DNA of 64,000 nt from Embiotoca jacksoni (taxonomy: Eukaryota > Chordata > Actinopteri > Embiotocidae). Shown in pieces: positions 36,780 to 51,319 of this stretch; positions within the stretch are counted from its first letter, which is position 1, and each line of letters begins with the position of its first letter. The notes below the pieces were generated by a model, which saw only the letters and a list, made by a program, of their open reading frames with translations, did not search any database and had not been told where the DNA came from. The stretch covers positions 527,001 to 591,000 of the forward strand of contig JAKOON010000016.1 in the NCBI GenBank assembly GCA_022577435.1, given 5' to 3'. A program made the position numbers and the translations under genes.

Positions 36780-39700
36780 ATGCTGGCGGTGTGGTGCTTC
36801 ATGGTCTTTGCTGCAGTGGGCGAGAGGCTTGCAGTGTCAGGTAAGAGAGAGAGAAAAGCGGGAGAGGGGGGTTTGGACCGAGAGCGGGAGCACCCTTTTC
36901 GTTTTCTTTGCATCCACATTTTTTTTTTTTTTTTTTTTGCTTTGACCAGCACTTTTCTTACCCCCGGTGTAGGTGGTTTTTTTTTATTGTAGCGGGATCT
37001 CGGTGCCAACCTGGCCCGAGAAAGCACAATCCGGTAGATTTGCTGCATCAACACATTTCCACCGCAGCCCTATTGCCAACATCCAACGTATCCACCACAA
37101 TCTCAAACGGTGTTTTATTCAATAAACACTGAAAAGCACTGATATCAATCAGCAGCAGTTTATCTGCATCCTGACTATTGATTAGAGGTTTTAATTTATA
37201 GGAAATGCAGGCCCTAAATGGGCGTCAGTACACTGTAGAGCCAATAAGATGTCACAAATAAGTATCCAAACTTACATCCAATTAAATCCATTTCTTAGAA
37301 TAGTAGCCTCACTGATTAAACATTATTAACAGGTCTGTTAAATGAGGCCACCAAACCATCAGCTTAGAGAAAAAGCACTGATCTGAATGCTCACAGTGTG
37401 ATCTGTTAAGAATATATCATTTTAGAATACATTTCTGACATTTGCTTAATAAAACACCCCCAGATCTAATTTAAGCAGGTTTAGTTGACTCCCTATAAGT
37501 TAAGCCAGCGTTGAACCTGTGCTGAGATTTTCCCCTGTTGTGCCCCATGCAGGTGCGGAGAGGAGCCCGGTGCAGGATGGAGGCATGTGGGGCTGGTTCG
37601 TCCCGAAGGGCCGGCTGGACAGCGGAGACACTGCCACCGAGGTCACTTATCCGAAGCGGTTGGTGCAGCAAATCAAGTCAGAGGAGGAAATGGCTCATGA
37701 CTACTTGGATACCAGGGTGAAGAATAGCAGTGGAGACACGTTGGTAAGTTGTGACCCAGGATAAACTCCTCTTTTTTTTCTCCAGCACATCCTCAATTCT
37801 GTTGTTTTTCGCACTGGATCCCTCTGTGCTCTGTGAATTCTCAGCTCAGCCGTCTTAATTTGGCAGAATTAGAAGAATATATGCATCTCACTCTTATTTC
37901 ATTTAAAAGGAAGTCCATCCGAGATGGACAATACAGTATGTGAAGGCTTTAATCAGAAGATTATTTGCTCACATATTACAAAAAAGAAAATGTCTTGGAT
38001 CAAAATCATATAAATTGAGAGTCTTAAAGCCTAAAGTGCAAATCAGATAACGTTTTGGCAATTCCCAATCTAGCGCTGCAGAGCCTGCATCCTTTACAGC
38101 AGGTCTGCGTGGATGTTCCTGGGTGTGATATCACCAAGACAGACTGTGATTCTGTCGAGGGGAACCTCAACTGTCCTCCCCTGTCTGTAAAACAGTGCAG
38201 TGCTCGGCTCTCCGCTGCTCATACGGCTCCTGCTACACAGGGATGACGGTGCAAGGTGGTGTCTTGCAGCAAGTCTCCACTCCTTTGTGATTTTGACCCA
38301 GTTAGTCACTGAATATCCCTTTGAAGGTCCTCGAAGTGGTGTCAGCTGGCTGCTACCCAGGCACGTTGTTTTTCTGTTTTGTTTTTTACAGCCGTTTTCC
38401 TCCTGAAACTGAAGCCATTACGACAAGTTCAGGAACCAAAACCACCTGATTGTTTGGCACAGTTTAAATTCATCAGAGAGACGTTGAAGTCTTTGGGTTC
38501 GTTAGTGGCCGTCATCTCCACAAGACAAAGCTCAGAAAACCTCCTGAAATATTCAGTCGTCACTTCTGATCATCCGGTGGCCGTGCCGGGCCCCCGTGAC
38601 TTCTTCATTATTCAATGGTGTGTTGAAGTGTGGCCCCATTAATTATGGAACGGGCCTGTGTGAGAAGTGCTGCATGGTCCAAGAGGCTTGAGCTCTCCCC
38701 ATCCCCTCTCTCATCCTCCTTTTCTCTCTCTGATATGATTCACTTCACGTTACTGTTAGGAGGACGACTGCGTCTGTCGTCGTCTCTGGAATCGAAGCTT
38801 AAACAGGAAAAGACGATATATCAATAAAAAAAAAAAACAGCACACAAAATACAGGTTATGACACCGAGACGCTGCCTCACTTGTCTGATGCGTACTGTGG
38901 GTTTTTTTTTGGTTTTTTTTAAATATTTAAGATGCTTGGAATGAGGGACCAGATACATTTAGAAGCAGCAGGGGATGAGCTGAACTTGTTCTTTCTTTTC
39001 TATCTCATCATGTTGTTGAAAATAGATGAAGCAGCATTTTGGCAAATGGACTCGCTCATTTACTTTTACCTACTGTGACTACTTCCTCTCAGCTTCACTC
39101 GACAGACACACAATTCATAAGATGAGAGTCGTTCACATACATTTCCAGGATATTAATATATGTAAATGTTTTTCATCTAATAGTGATTATATTCGTTAAT
39201 TAATCCTCAAATTTGTATGTTGAGATAAAAAAAAATCAGGCTAAATCCATAAAGAAAAGGACTGAGATTAATTCATGCATAAATATAGCTGTTTGTTGTT
39301 AATTGTAAAGAAATCAGACAACATTTCTGCCTTTACTTTTTTACTAGATAATCAGTAATTTACATTTCAATGTCCATAATGGCTAAAAAAAAAAGATCTG
39401 TAGCAGGTTGGGGCTACCAGGGAGGAAATGGATGATGCTTCTAAAAGGACCTTTTGGTGCAGCTGCTTCATCAATGATGAATCTTCAGCCTCAGCTTTGA
39501 AAGCAGCAATGATGAGAAATCCTCAAACTTCACTGAAGGGAGAAAAAAAAAACCCATCTACAACTGTGTGAACTCCATCTGCTAAGAAAGAAAACACCAA
39601 AAGCAGCAGAACTGCCTCTCTGTGGACCGCATGGTGAAAATGTTCCCGAAGAAGAGTTACAGATTTCACCAATGTAAAGCAGTGGAACGACGTTTGTGTA

Positions 39701-42700
39701 CAGAGACGGAGCACTGATGGACACCATGCTTCTCTCTCTCCAAGACAGTAGTAAGAAATCTGTTGTTTGCACTCAATGGAGGGAAATAATTCCTGGAGAG
39801 TGATGTGTTTTATTGTAAAAGCCCGGTGATTCACTGCAGCCTGGTTCCGCCAGACTGAGATTAAAGCCATGCTGGCACCGTAAAAGCTGCTGAAGAGACA
39901 CACTGTTTAGTCGACAGTAAATCTCTATCTCTCTCTCTCTCCCTCCCTCCCTCTATCCTGGTCCTGCTGTCTCCTCACCTCCCCAGCTCTGGCAGCTGTC
40001 CATCAGGGACATTGACACACCGCGGCCCTATGTAGACCATACCAGTAAAGTTTCCTCTTCCTCTTCCTCCTCCCTTCCTTCTGTCAACCCCCTCTCCATC
40101 CATCCCTATCTCGCAACTCCAGCCTTGCTCTTAAAAAGCCGTCGCTCTCTGCAGTCGTGCCGGCCTGAAGGCCTGAAGGCCTGAAAGCCTGAATGCTGGC
40201 AGCCGATGCTGATCGATAACAAGGACTTTATCAATCACAGTATTTCAGCAGGCCGAGATGCTCTTAGAGCTTTACACACTATTGATTCTGTTGACTTATT
40301 CATGACACTCTCTCAAAATCACTCTGGGGCTTTGACAGAATGACACACTTAACCACAATTGTTTAGTTACATTTAAATTTATCAGCTGTCAAATCTGTCT
40401 CTCTCCTTTTATATTTTATTTATTTCCAGCCCGTCCACTTGGCACAGAGCTGTTTCCAAGTAGAAGCCTTTGGACGCACATTCACTCTGGACCTGGAACT
40501 GAACCAGTCAGTATTCCCCTACAAAACCATCAGATCTGCTTCTTTTTTTTTTGTACATGCTTGAATTAGTAGGTGCGCTTAATTTACTGCAGCTGTTCTC
40601 ATTAGCATTTCCCCGCACTTAAGCAAATGCACTTAGCGCCTCTATTATGTTACATGGGGAATATCAATGTGGCACACACTGTTGAATGTTTATGAGCTAC
40701 CGCTCATTTCATTAACAGCACATGTTAATATGTTCAGTAATTTTTTGGGGGGGGAAATACATTTAAGGGGAGAACAAGCGGTGGCAAATATCTCAGATGA
40801 ATTGTTTTTCTGACGACAGCGTGATGGAGATGAGGCGGATACAGCTATTCACGGAGTCTCTCCTCTCTTTGCAGTCACCTTCTGTCTTCAGAATATGTGG
40901 AGCGGCACTTTAACCAGGACGGGAGACCCCTGCAGTCTGTGGTAAGATTATCTGTGTCAGCTGGGGATGTGTGCGCTGACATGATTTCAGTGAGTGAATT
41001 TTAATTTTTGGCACATAGAAATCAGCCTATTAATGAGATGACCGGAGCGGCTGTAGAAACTGAGAGGAGTCATATTTTTACACCGGTGCTGTCGCCAGAT
41101 TACATTTTTAACTGGTCTAGAGCCCATTATACAACATAATGTATATGTTTTTATGTAGATCTTTTTGATTTAAGTTTCATTTTAGAAGCAAAAAAAAACA
41201 ACCCACACTTTTTGTTTGTTTTGATCTCTTAAGGCTATTTTATGTTGTTTGATGTTTTTATTGATTCCATCCACCTGTTTCATCTGTTTATGGAAATGTG
41301 CTCTCTGCTTCAAAAGTAACCTGCCACGTAACTATTAGGATTGCATGTGTTACCGATCTGCTCATACGTAGGTAGGCGTGCCTGTCAGTGGTGTGTGTGT
41401 GTGTGTGTGTGATGGCCAATAAAATAAAAATAAAAGAGTAACCGGATGCCTGTAGTGTGGAACCACAAGCCCACGTCAAGCGAGCGGGGAAACCGATAAA
41501 AGCGTTGATGTCTAATGTGACGTGAGCTTATCAGGACAGACCGGAGGAATGTGGCTGCATTTTGCTAGCCAGGAGGGATGGCTAACGTTTAAATAAATAA
41601 ATAAATAAATAAATAAAATTCTGTACAAATGTTCCACTTGATGCCCCCCCCCCAACACCCCACCCACCCACCCACCCATCCAGCACTACATGTCCCCACC
41701 CACAGTCGTTTCCAAACTCTCCTTTAGTCCTCCTGACCAATCGCGAGCCTGTCTCCATAGCAACCAGTTAGCTCAGCAGTGTCATTAAGTTCTTGGCAGC
41801 GAAGAGAATGAAAGAAGACCGAGAGAGGGAGGGAAGAGCAGAGCTGGAGCGAGAGGAGGAGTAGGAGGAGGAGGAGGGCGGGAGGGGAGAGGGGGGGGAA
41901 TAAGGAGTAAAATGCCAGTTAATACAAAAGCAAGATGTGCTTTGCCTTTGGGGAGGAGTACGTTCTCGGGTTGTATCTGTGTTCAGAGGCAGTCAGTGTG
42001 GGAGGAGGGAGAGAAAGGCTTGCAGGGATGGGAGTGGCGACCTGTAGTCAGACCAGATTGTCGCTCAGCTGGACGGAGGCCTCCCTTGCTGCTGGACGGG
42101 CGTGATGGATTCGGGGCGACACGTCACCAGACCCATCTCCGTCGTCGAAGCGCTTTATTTACAGCCAACGCGTAAAGGCGTTGTTTGCCTGCGCTGTAGT
42201 TGCGAGGCTGAGACGCCCAGCTGAACTCATTCAGATCCAGGCGAACCAGTCTTTCCCACTTCTCTCACCTCTCCTCTATTACGATCTGACCTTGTAAAGC
42301 AGCGCGATTGTCAAAAGTACAAAAAGATCAGATTTTCCTTTTTCTCTTTTCGTCTCGTTTCTTTCCGTTGCAGCCTACAGTTATTCAATGTTAACTTCTC
42401 AGATCTAACTGTGTGGGCTACGTGAGTGCTGGTTTATTGAAGAGATCCCTGAGCAGGGGGCGTACCTCCACCTCGCAGAGGAGAGTAGAGTAGAGCACAA
42501 GTAGGTCACAAACTGTGCCGTAGAACGCGATGGTGGGGAGCGAAGGAGACGAGAGTGGTATTATGCAGAGTTTTTTCCTCAGTGCTGACCTATCACGATA
42601 TCTAATGAAGTAGGAAAAGCATGCTTGTAAAGCCTGGAGTGTGCCAGTAGTGGTTGTTTTCTGAAATAGTGGTTGGTTGTGCTCACAGGGAGGGGAGCAC

Positions 42701-45308
42701 TGCTACTACCAGGGAAGGTTAAGAGGTTTACCAGAGTCCTGGGCGGCTGTCTCCACCTGCCACGGCCTGTGGTGAGCCCGACCTCTAATCATAACATCCA
42801 ATACTATCTACCTGTGCATTTTGTGATGTACAATTAAGACCCCACACTGATACAATAAGCAATGTTTCTTTTTCTGTCCCTTTCTCCTCTGCATCTCGCT
42901 GTCTTCGTCTTCATCAGTGGCATGTTCTCTGATGGCTTCTTCTCTTATGGGATTGAGCTCGTTCACAACGGGACCAATCAGGTAAACCGCTGCTGAACAT
43001 TAGCTGAAGTGACAAACAGAACGTTTCTTAGATAGTTTGATGCTGTTGTGTCTGGATGTTTTTTTTTGTTTTGTTTTTAGGTTCTAATGTCACCTGGATG
43101 TTTTCTGTTTTAGGATGACGGTGCTCATTTAATCCACAGGATGCCTGATATCAGACTTTCCCCCCACTGCACAGGTACAGAAGCACATTCATATCATACT
43201 TGTGATACATCAGGAAACCCTTGACGCAAAGTCTTCTTTATCTTATAACATTTATATATAAATATACAGTAGCTTGTCTTTGTTAAGACCAATAAGACCA
43301 AATCTCCTGTGCAATTTTGAAATAATTTCAAAATAAATGTCACTTTTTGTCCCAAACTAATTGATAAAAAAAAAAAAAAAAGACGTAAAAATAAATGTTA
43401 TCTCTTACCTTCAAAAATAGAAATAACATTATATATTCTCAACAAATTACAAAAAAAAATTCTTCATGTGAATCAATTGGATGTAATTTTAGTCATTTCA
43501 TGCAGGGTGACAATTACAATCACAGCTTTTAAGATTGGAAATGAGATTGTTTTGATCAAACTTGAGATGGTAATTGGTTGCACTGTACTTTGCGTGTAAG
43601 ATTCCTCTCACTGCCTGCAGCTCTGTTTCTCTGTGTGCCCAGACTGTACCGAGGACATTGAGTGGGATAGCAGAGGAGGTGACGGCGATGACGACAGGCC
43701 GGACCAAACGAGGGAGCAGCAGGTGTCCAGCGGCCTGCGACGATCCAAGCGATTTGTTCGCAAGCCCTCTGTCCAGACGGAGACCAAATATATTGAGTTG
43801 ATGGTGGTCAACGACAACGAAATGGTGAGTTAAAGGGGTGCCCGGTAGCCTGAAGGATGGGATGCAACCACAGTGACCATGGTCTGACTCTCAGCCGGTG
43901 TGGCTTTTGTTGCATGTCGCCTGCCCTTTCCTCATTTCCTGTCTGTATCGCCACTGCTACAAACAATAAAAGCATAAAATGGCAATAAAATAGTATTGAA
44001 AGAATATTATGCACATTTTGCTACTAGTTACGCAGACAAACTAGAGATGTACTGGTCAGAGAGCAACTATTTAGAGAGCACAAATCTACCACCGTGGTTT
44101 TTCATGTCAAACTATATACTAAAATAGCTTAAGATGCATGCATTTGCTTTGTTGTTATTTGGTTGTGGCTTGTCTGACAAATGTAGGTGCAATAACATGG
44201 CCTGAAAGGAGGCAAAAAATATCCCCATATAATAACAATTAGAACTCATCATAAATTCATCAAATTATATTTTCTTACAATGTTGGTGATGAAGAATAAA
44301 AGCTTTTAGTTTTCTGTAGCAACAAGTGTAACAGAGGCCACACAGTCTAACTTCCTCTTGTGAAAACTAACACTACCATCAAAGCAAAGCAAACTACTGG
44401 TTTTACCGCTACGGTGTCACAGGTATGGATGTTAAAGTGGCTGAGAAAACTCATTTCAGCGGCTCGTATCCGCGATCTCATTCTTTCGGTCAATCGCAGG
44501 CCCGCTTTACTGCTGACGCCACACCGATCCGCCTGTCAACCTCCTACTCCATCCTCCCCTTTACCCATGAACTAAACCCCAAGATACTTAAACTCCCTCA
44601 CTTGGGGAAGGAGCTCTTACACGAAGGAAGCAATCCACTGGACGGCTGACTCTCCTTCCTGCTGCTTCACACTCGGCTGCAAACTGCCCCACTGTACGCT
44701 AAAGGTCCCGGCCTGGGAAAACCAACAGAACCACATCATCTGTAAATAGAGAAGCAATGCTGAGACCCACAAACCAGACTTTCTCCTTCTGCTCAGCTGC
44801 GCATTACAACAAATTTCAATGAGATTTTGCTGTTAAATCAGAGGCTGCTTCAGTACCTGTTTAGTTTCTCCACCCTAAGGATGTAGCAGAAAGTGAAGAA
44901 TGCGTGGATGGCTGGTGATTCATGTCATTGTAGTCAGCTCATCTAATCAAATATGCATACCGTACACACAGAACAGGTTAAACTGAGAAACTGTGAATAG
45001 AGTGAAACATTCCTTTCAACGTGTCCCTTCTATGAGTGAGGGTCTGTTTTAAGTATATAGATATAATGTGTTTGTAGTGTGACGGAGCAAACGTGATGCG
45101 TGTCTTCAGCCATCTGTGCATCTCTGTGTCTCTACAGTTTGTACAGCTGCGCCGCTCGACCAGCCAAACCAAGAACTTTGCCAAAGCTGTGGTCAACACG
45201 GCAGATACGGTAAGTGCTTTATTTGTACGGATATAATCCTCCTACTGCAAAACTCTGCGATCACATCACCACCACCTGTCAATAAGTATGTGTGTGTGTC
45301 TGTCTATC

Positions 45309-45388
<80 letters not shown>

Positions 45389-48300
45389 CGCGCTCACTTC
45401 CACATTTGGAGCAGATTTATCCCAGATAGCGCTCAGTCCTCCACAGCTCACGTGTCACGCTGACAAAGCGGCGCGCTGATGGGCATTTTGTGGTCCCCAG
45501 ATCTATCAGGAACAGCTGAACACGAGGATCGTGCTGGTTGCCATGGAGACCTGGACCGCTAAAAATATGATGCCAGTCGTGGAAGAGCCATTGATAACAC
45601 TGCAGAACTTCATGAAGTACAGGAAGGACAACGTCAGAGAGCAGAGTGATGTCGTCCAGCTTTTCTCGTAAGAGCACCACAAACCCAATAAAACATGAGT
45701 ATCTTGCGTCTTGTCTGATTTTAAGGTTCTAATTCAGATTTGATTTCAAATTATGACTCTCCTGTGCCTTCCAGAGGGCGAACATTTCACAGTAGCCGCA
45801 GTGGGACGGCCTTCACGGGAGGGGTTTGCTCTCCAACAAGAGGAGGAGGAATTAACGAGGTGAGGAAAATCTGCAAAAGTTACATTTGTTTTTACACCAA
45901 AAGGGATTCATTCAAACTAAAAATGAGGTTTTATTGTGGTTTATCTAAATGTAGATTAAACACTAAAACCAGATTCTGATTTTATATCCTCATTGTTGAA
46001 CAATGAAAATCAAAGCTTTGATTAGTAAAGGTAAGATTGCTGATTTAATCCAAAAATGAATACCAGTTGAGACAACCGCACATTTCAAATTTTTTAAATT
46101 TTAAAATTTTAAAGGCTACAGAATAGCAACATAAACCATGAAAGGAATACTTCAACATTTTTATAAAATATTGCTTTTTTTACTTTCTTTCTGAGACTGA
46201 AATGAGAAGATTGATCACACTTACGTCCTTTCAGTAAATAAGTAACTGGAGTCGGAGAGGTGCTAGCCTGAGTCGGTTTTGTGGTAATGAACATTTTACC
46301 GGTCCTGGCCCAGAAATAATCCTCCACATAATCCCTGTTCAAATGTGATTATGTCATTTTCGTCATCATGAAATATTGTGTTATAATTTGCAAGCTGAAG
46401 TGATGCTGGTAGGAGGCCTTTGTAACACAGCCAGGCTAACTCTTTCCTCTTGTTTTTAGTCTTCACGTTAAGTTAATTATCCGCTGGCATCTTCATATTT
46501 ATCGCACAGATGTGAGATTATTACCAATTTGATCTTTCGACCTCTTTCTATGTACATCCTTGTCGGTGCAACCCCAGTTACCTGTAGGATTTTTTTTTTT
46601 CACGATTCTGTCTCCGTCTCACAGTAGAGCACTTATGTGTGGATCTACACATGTGAATTTGTTTCAGTACGGGAGTGTGGGTGCGATGGCCGTCACTCTG
46701 TGCCAGAGTCTTGGCCAGAACATCGGGATGAAGTGGAACAACGTACGAAACTCTGCAGGTAAAACAGCAGGAAAGCCGTACAACAGAGGGATCTCTAACC
46801 CAACGGACTGAACTGAATAAACTGTCAAAGCAGGAATGGGTGATCAGTGTTGGTAGGATGGAGGAGGAGGTGGTGGGTGGGGTGGGGTGGTGGTAAAGCG
46901 GAAGCGTTGGTATTCCCATCCAGCAGATCTCTTCTGTAATTAGACTTCTCCATTAGGTGATTAGTCACCTACATCCTCGAAGGATGGGATGGTGGTTAAA
47001 GCATGGCTGCCACTGAACAATGGGATCTATGATTAATGCTGAGGGAGCGTCAGGTCCATTATTCAACGTCAGGATGAGAGATCAGAGCACGCTCAGTATA
47101 GGGCCCAAACCTAAGTACTGCTTCGTCTTTGTGATAAATATAGTTTGTCATTTGTTGCTGCTGTTATAAATGCTGATCACCACCTTATTTTACCACCTTA
47201 CCTGTGTCTGTCATCTTCAACCCCGCTCATCTGTGCTCTTCTTCACAGGAGACTGCAGGTGCCCGGACGCCTGGGTGGGCTGCATCATGGAAGACACGGG
47301 GTAAAAACCCTCTGAGCGGCAATTTGCCTCTGTTCATTTCACTCACTTAAACAATTAAACACCTGTAACAGCGAGACGCTCCGACTTTCACTCGGTCCTC
47401 AATTAGCCGAGCCGGTGATAATCGCAGCTTGTATTTGATGATTTAAGTGTATTTCATCAGACATCAGCGTGCCGACCACCATGTAAGAATTACGAATGGT
47501 GTATTAAAAGTATTTACTACATGGGTGATTTGGACTTGGCTCTACCTCGCCAGATGGAGTAATACAGATTTCAATTATTCATTTGAGTAATATCTTTCTA
47601 CAGATGGTAACATTTACTGTCAGATTGCAAAGTGATGGCACCGACACCCACAGCGGATCTGGCATCCCTCACTGGCACAGGAGGCAAATGCTGTTTTTTT
47701 TTTAATTTTTTTTTAATTTCATTTGTCATGTAATGTCTTGATCTTGCTGAGTGTGTCTTTTTTATTTTTTATTTTTTTTGTGATCGCAGATTCTATCTGC
47801 CCAGAAAGTTTTCTCGCTGCAGTGTTGATGAGTACTTCCAGTTCTTGATCCAGGGGGGAGGGAGCTGCCTCTTCAACAAGCCCAACAAGGTGAGGGCTGT
47901 GTGGGCATGTGGCCTGCCCCTGGATATGATTACTTACAGAATTATAAACAGTATTTTTTTTGTTTTCCTCCTTTGATTAACGCCCATCTTCACATATCTC
48001 TTTACTTCTAGAAGAAAAAAAAAATCTCCTATATTATTGTCACTTTTCATCTTTCATCTCTCGTCAATCTGTCTGTCTCTCTCAGCTGTTGGACCCTCCC
48101 GAGTGCGGGAATGGCTTCGTGGAGCCAGGGGAAGAGTGTGATTGTGGATCCCAGGTGGTGAGTAGCCAGTTGGACTTCATGTATGAACGCCAGCTCTTTA
48201 AGCTGCTGCAGATGGGAAGCATCTCCACATTACGTCCACGTATGAGCCCCAGACGCTCGAGTTTTTTTAGTTGTTTTTTTTTACCTCAGCTGAATATTTT

Positions 48301-51287
48301 TATGTGGCTGCAGGAGTGCGCTCGTAGCGGAGGAGCCTGCTGTAAAAAGTGCACCCTTACCCATGATGCCATGTGCAGTAACGGACTCTGTTGCAGTGGC
48401 TGCAAGGTGAGTGCACTGCAAGGAGTCATAACTATATGAGAATCAGATCTTCTTTATTCCTGACAGACACGTGATACGACCATGAAAGAGTGCCGAGTCA
48501 AAACATCTGTCGTGTTGTGTGAAAATAGGCTATTAGAAAAGAAAGAGCTTGAAATAATACCTGTGATTATTGTTTCTATATGTGACAAAAACAGTTTTAG
48601 AGTCAAACATCCAGTGTCTTCAGTTTCTCTCATCAGGCTGGCAGAAGTAATAAATAACTTTTGTTAGAGGTTGGCTCACACAAAGTGAGATTTGAACGTC
48701 TAGAACTTTCACCTCTGGATGTATCTTTCTAAAATGATTCAATCTGTGTGTTGCAATGCCGTATTTGGCATTTTTACTCCCAATATGTTGTTGAAAATAC
48801 TCATTTTAGAGCCGGTGAATGACACGCCAGAACGTCTGGTGTTTTAAAGCCGGGCGGTCACAAGAACAAGTTTGTTATCACTACAATTTTCAGACCTGTC
48901 AGCCTGTTTGGTGCGGGGTCATCTGCTACCTTTTGATTCTGTGTCGTAGTACGAGCTGAGAGGCGTGGTGTGTCGAGAGGCTGTGAACGACTGTGATATC
49001 CCAGAAACCTGCACTGGGGACTCCAGCCAGGTAAAACTTTCAGTACGTAACTGTGGAAATAACTGTAAGATCACATCAAACCGTGTCCAGAACATTATGT
49101 TTGTTTCTTCTTCTCCAGTGCCCTCATAATGTCAACAAGCTGGATGGCTACATATGTGATAGTAGTCAGGTAAGGGCTGGTTTGTGTCATCTTGTCCAAT
49201 CTGTCTGTCACTCTGGGGTGTACTCGATGTGTACTGTTTCACCCCCCCAGGGCCGATGCTACGGTGGACGATGCAGAACTCGTGATGGACAGTGCCGGGG
49301 ACTCTGGGGCTACAGTAAGTACAGGACACATGTACAACCATCTTTTCCACCAAGACATGTCTTATACTGCCCTGGAGTAGTCTGATTAGTCTGATTCTCC
49401 TTGTTGTAATCTAAGAATGTGTCCTGCTTGCCGTCCCAGATTCAGCGGACAGGTTTTGTTACGAGAAGCTGAACGCTGAGGGGACGGAGAAAGGAAACTG
49501 TGGTCCGGGTCCTGAAGGCCAAGGCTGGCTGCAGTGCAACAAACCGTGAGTTACACTTTGCTGGTGTTCCTGAAGTGTGTTCGATCATCAATCAGCAATT
49601 TTTGTCCAAGAAGTGGTGCCTCAACTTGCATCTCCAGGTTATCATGTAAAAAGCTGTAAGGGTTGAAACTGCTGTGTCACCAGCATTTAAATAACTGTAT
49701 TTTTCTGTGTCTTTTGACCTGCAAATCCATCCTTTCTGAGTACATAGTTGTTGTTGTTGTTGTTTTTTAACTCTTTGCTCGTCTCTGTCTTTTAGCTTGA
49801 TACTTGGTTTTCTTTTCTCTCTCATACACACACACACGCGCTCTCTTGCAGATAAAGCAACAATAAAGCAAGTTTTCAGTCTAAAGATTGGCCTTATTTT
49901 ATCATTTTCAACAAATCCTACAAAACATATATATTCAATTCGATGCAACTTTATTGTCATTATACTAATAATAAAGTGTACAGCATAACAAAAAGCTGAT
50001 AGGCTGCTTTCTCAGTGGTGATAACTAGCAAAGCTGTTGCATCTGTGAATGCTGCCATGCTTATCTGGGCATTCATTCATTTGTCTGCGTTGCTGAAGCC
50101 TAGTTTAAACTTACAGAGCCATATTGTCGCGTGCTGGTGAGATATTGCTTTATATATCTGTGAGAAGGGGGCACTTGAAAACAGGAAGACTGCAGTGTTG
50201 TGTTTTCCTTTGCTTTCTTTGCTGTGTCAAATCCTGAAATCCTTTGCTGAAGCTGGATCGGTGTGCGAACACAACTAAAGTTTGATGTGTATTGATTTCT
50301 TCCATCCATATGTTACAGGGATGTTTTATGTGGCTTCCTGTTCTGTGCCAATGTGACAATGAAGCCCAAGTTTGGAGACCTGCAGGGTGAGGTGACCAGC
50401 TTCACTCTCTACCACCAGAACAAGTACCTGGACTGCAGGTGAGCCAGGCACAATGCAGCTCATCTGCTACATTCAACAGAGAGTAAATGACTACAATCTC
50501 CCTCGGTGTTGTAACTCCACCTTTCCTCTTTACCTGACGTGTTTGGATGCGTCTTTCAGAGGTGGTCATGCTCTGTTGGAGGACGGCTCAGACCTGGGCT
50601 ACGTGGAGGACGGCACTCCCTGCGGTCCCAACATGATGTGCTTGGAGAGACGCTGCCTCCCTGTGGCGGGATTCAACCTCAGCACGTGTTCAGGATCCAG
50701 CTTTGGACGCATTTGCTCCGACCACGGGGTAAAAAAAACCCCACTGATTTTGCTATTTTTAGGAGAAAAAAACAACATAATTTTCCAACATTACTTTCTC
50801 CTGAACTGTTTTGAACTAATGTCTGTTTTTATTTTTTCTTAGCCTGTTGTTTTAACTCAACTTTGTTATTTTCCTTTCCATTGCTGATGTATTATAAATA
50901 ATATATTGCATTTTATGCATGAATTGTGCCATATAAGTAAAGTTTATAATTACTATTTTATTATTAATTAAAGGCTAGATTTTGATGAAAATGAAAGTTT
51001 AAAAGCTCCATGGAGCTACTGCTTCAACACCATTTTGGTAACTATAGTAACTATCCAAAAAGGAAAGTAGGACCTGCTTGAAACTAAACCATAGTCTTTG
51101 TTTTGGAGATTTATTATTCTTTGTTTTCTATTTATTGGGCATTATCAGGTTAAAAGATGTCAGGGATGAAACTGCTGTGTCAGCAACATTTAAATGACTA
51201 TATTTTTCTGTCTTTTTTTCCCTGCAAATCTATCCTTTCTGAGTACATAGTTCATTTAACTCTTTTAGCAGAAACTTGATTTTGTCT

Positions 51288-51319
<32 letters not shown>

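Noticed and set aside
45537..45550. GTTGCCATGGAGAC, an X-box-like word
   Set aside because: It lies inside an adam11 coding exon and encodes the conserved Val-Ala-Met-Glu-Thr, so protein constraint explains it.
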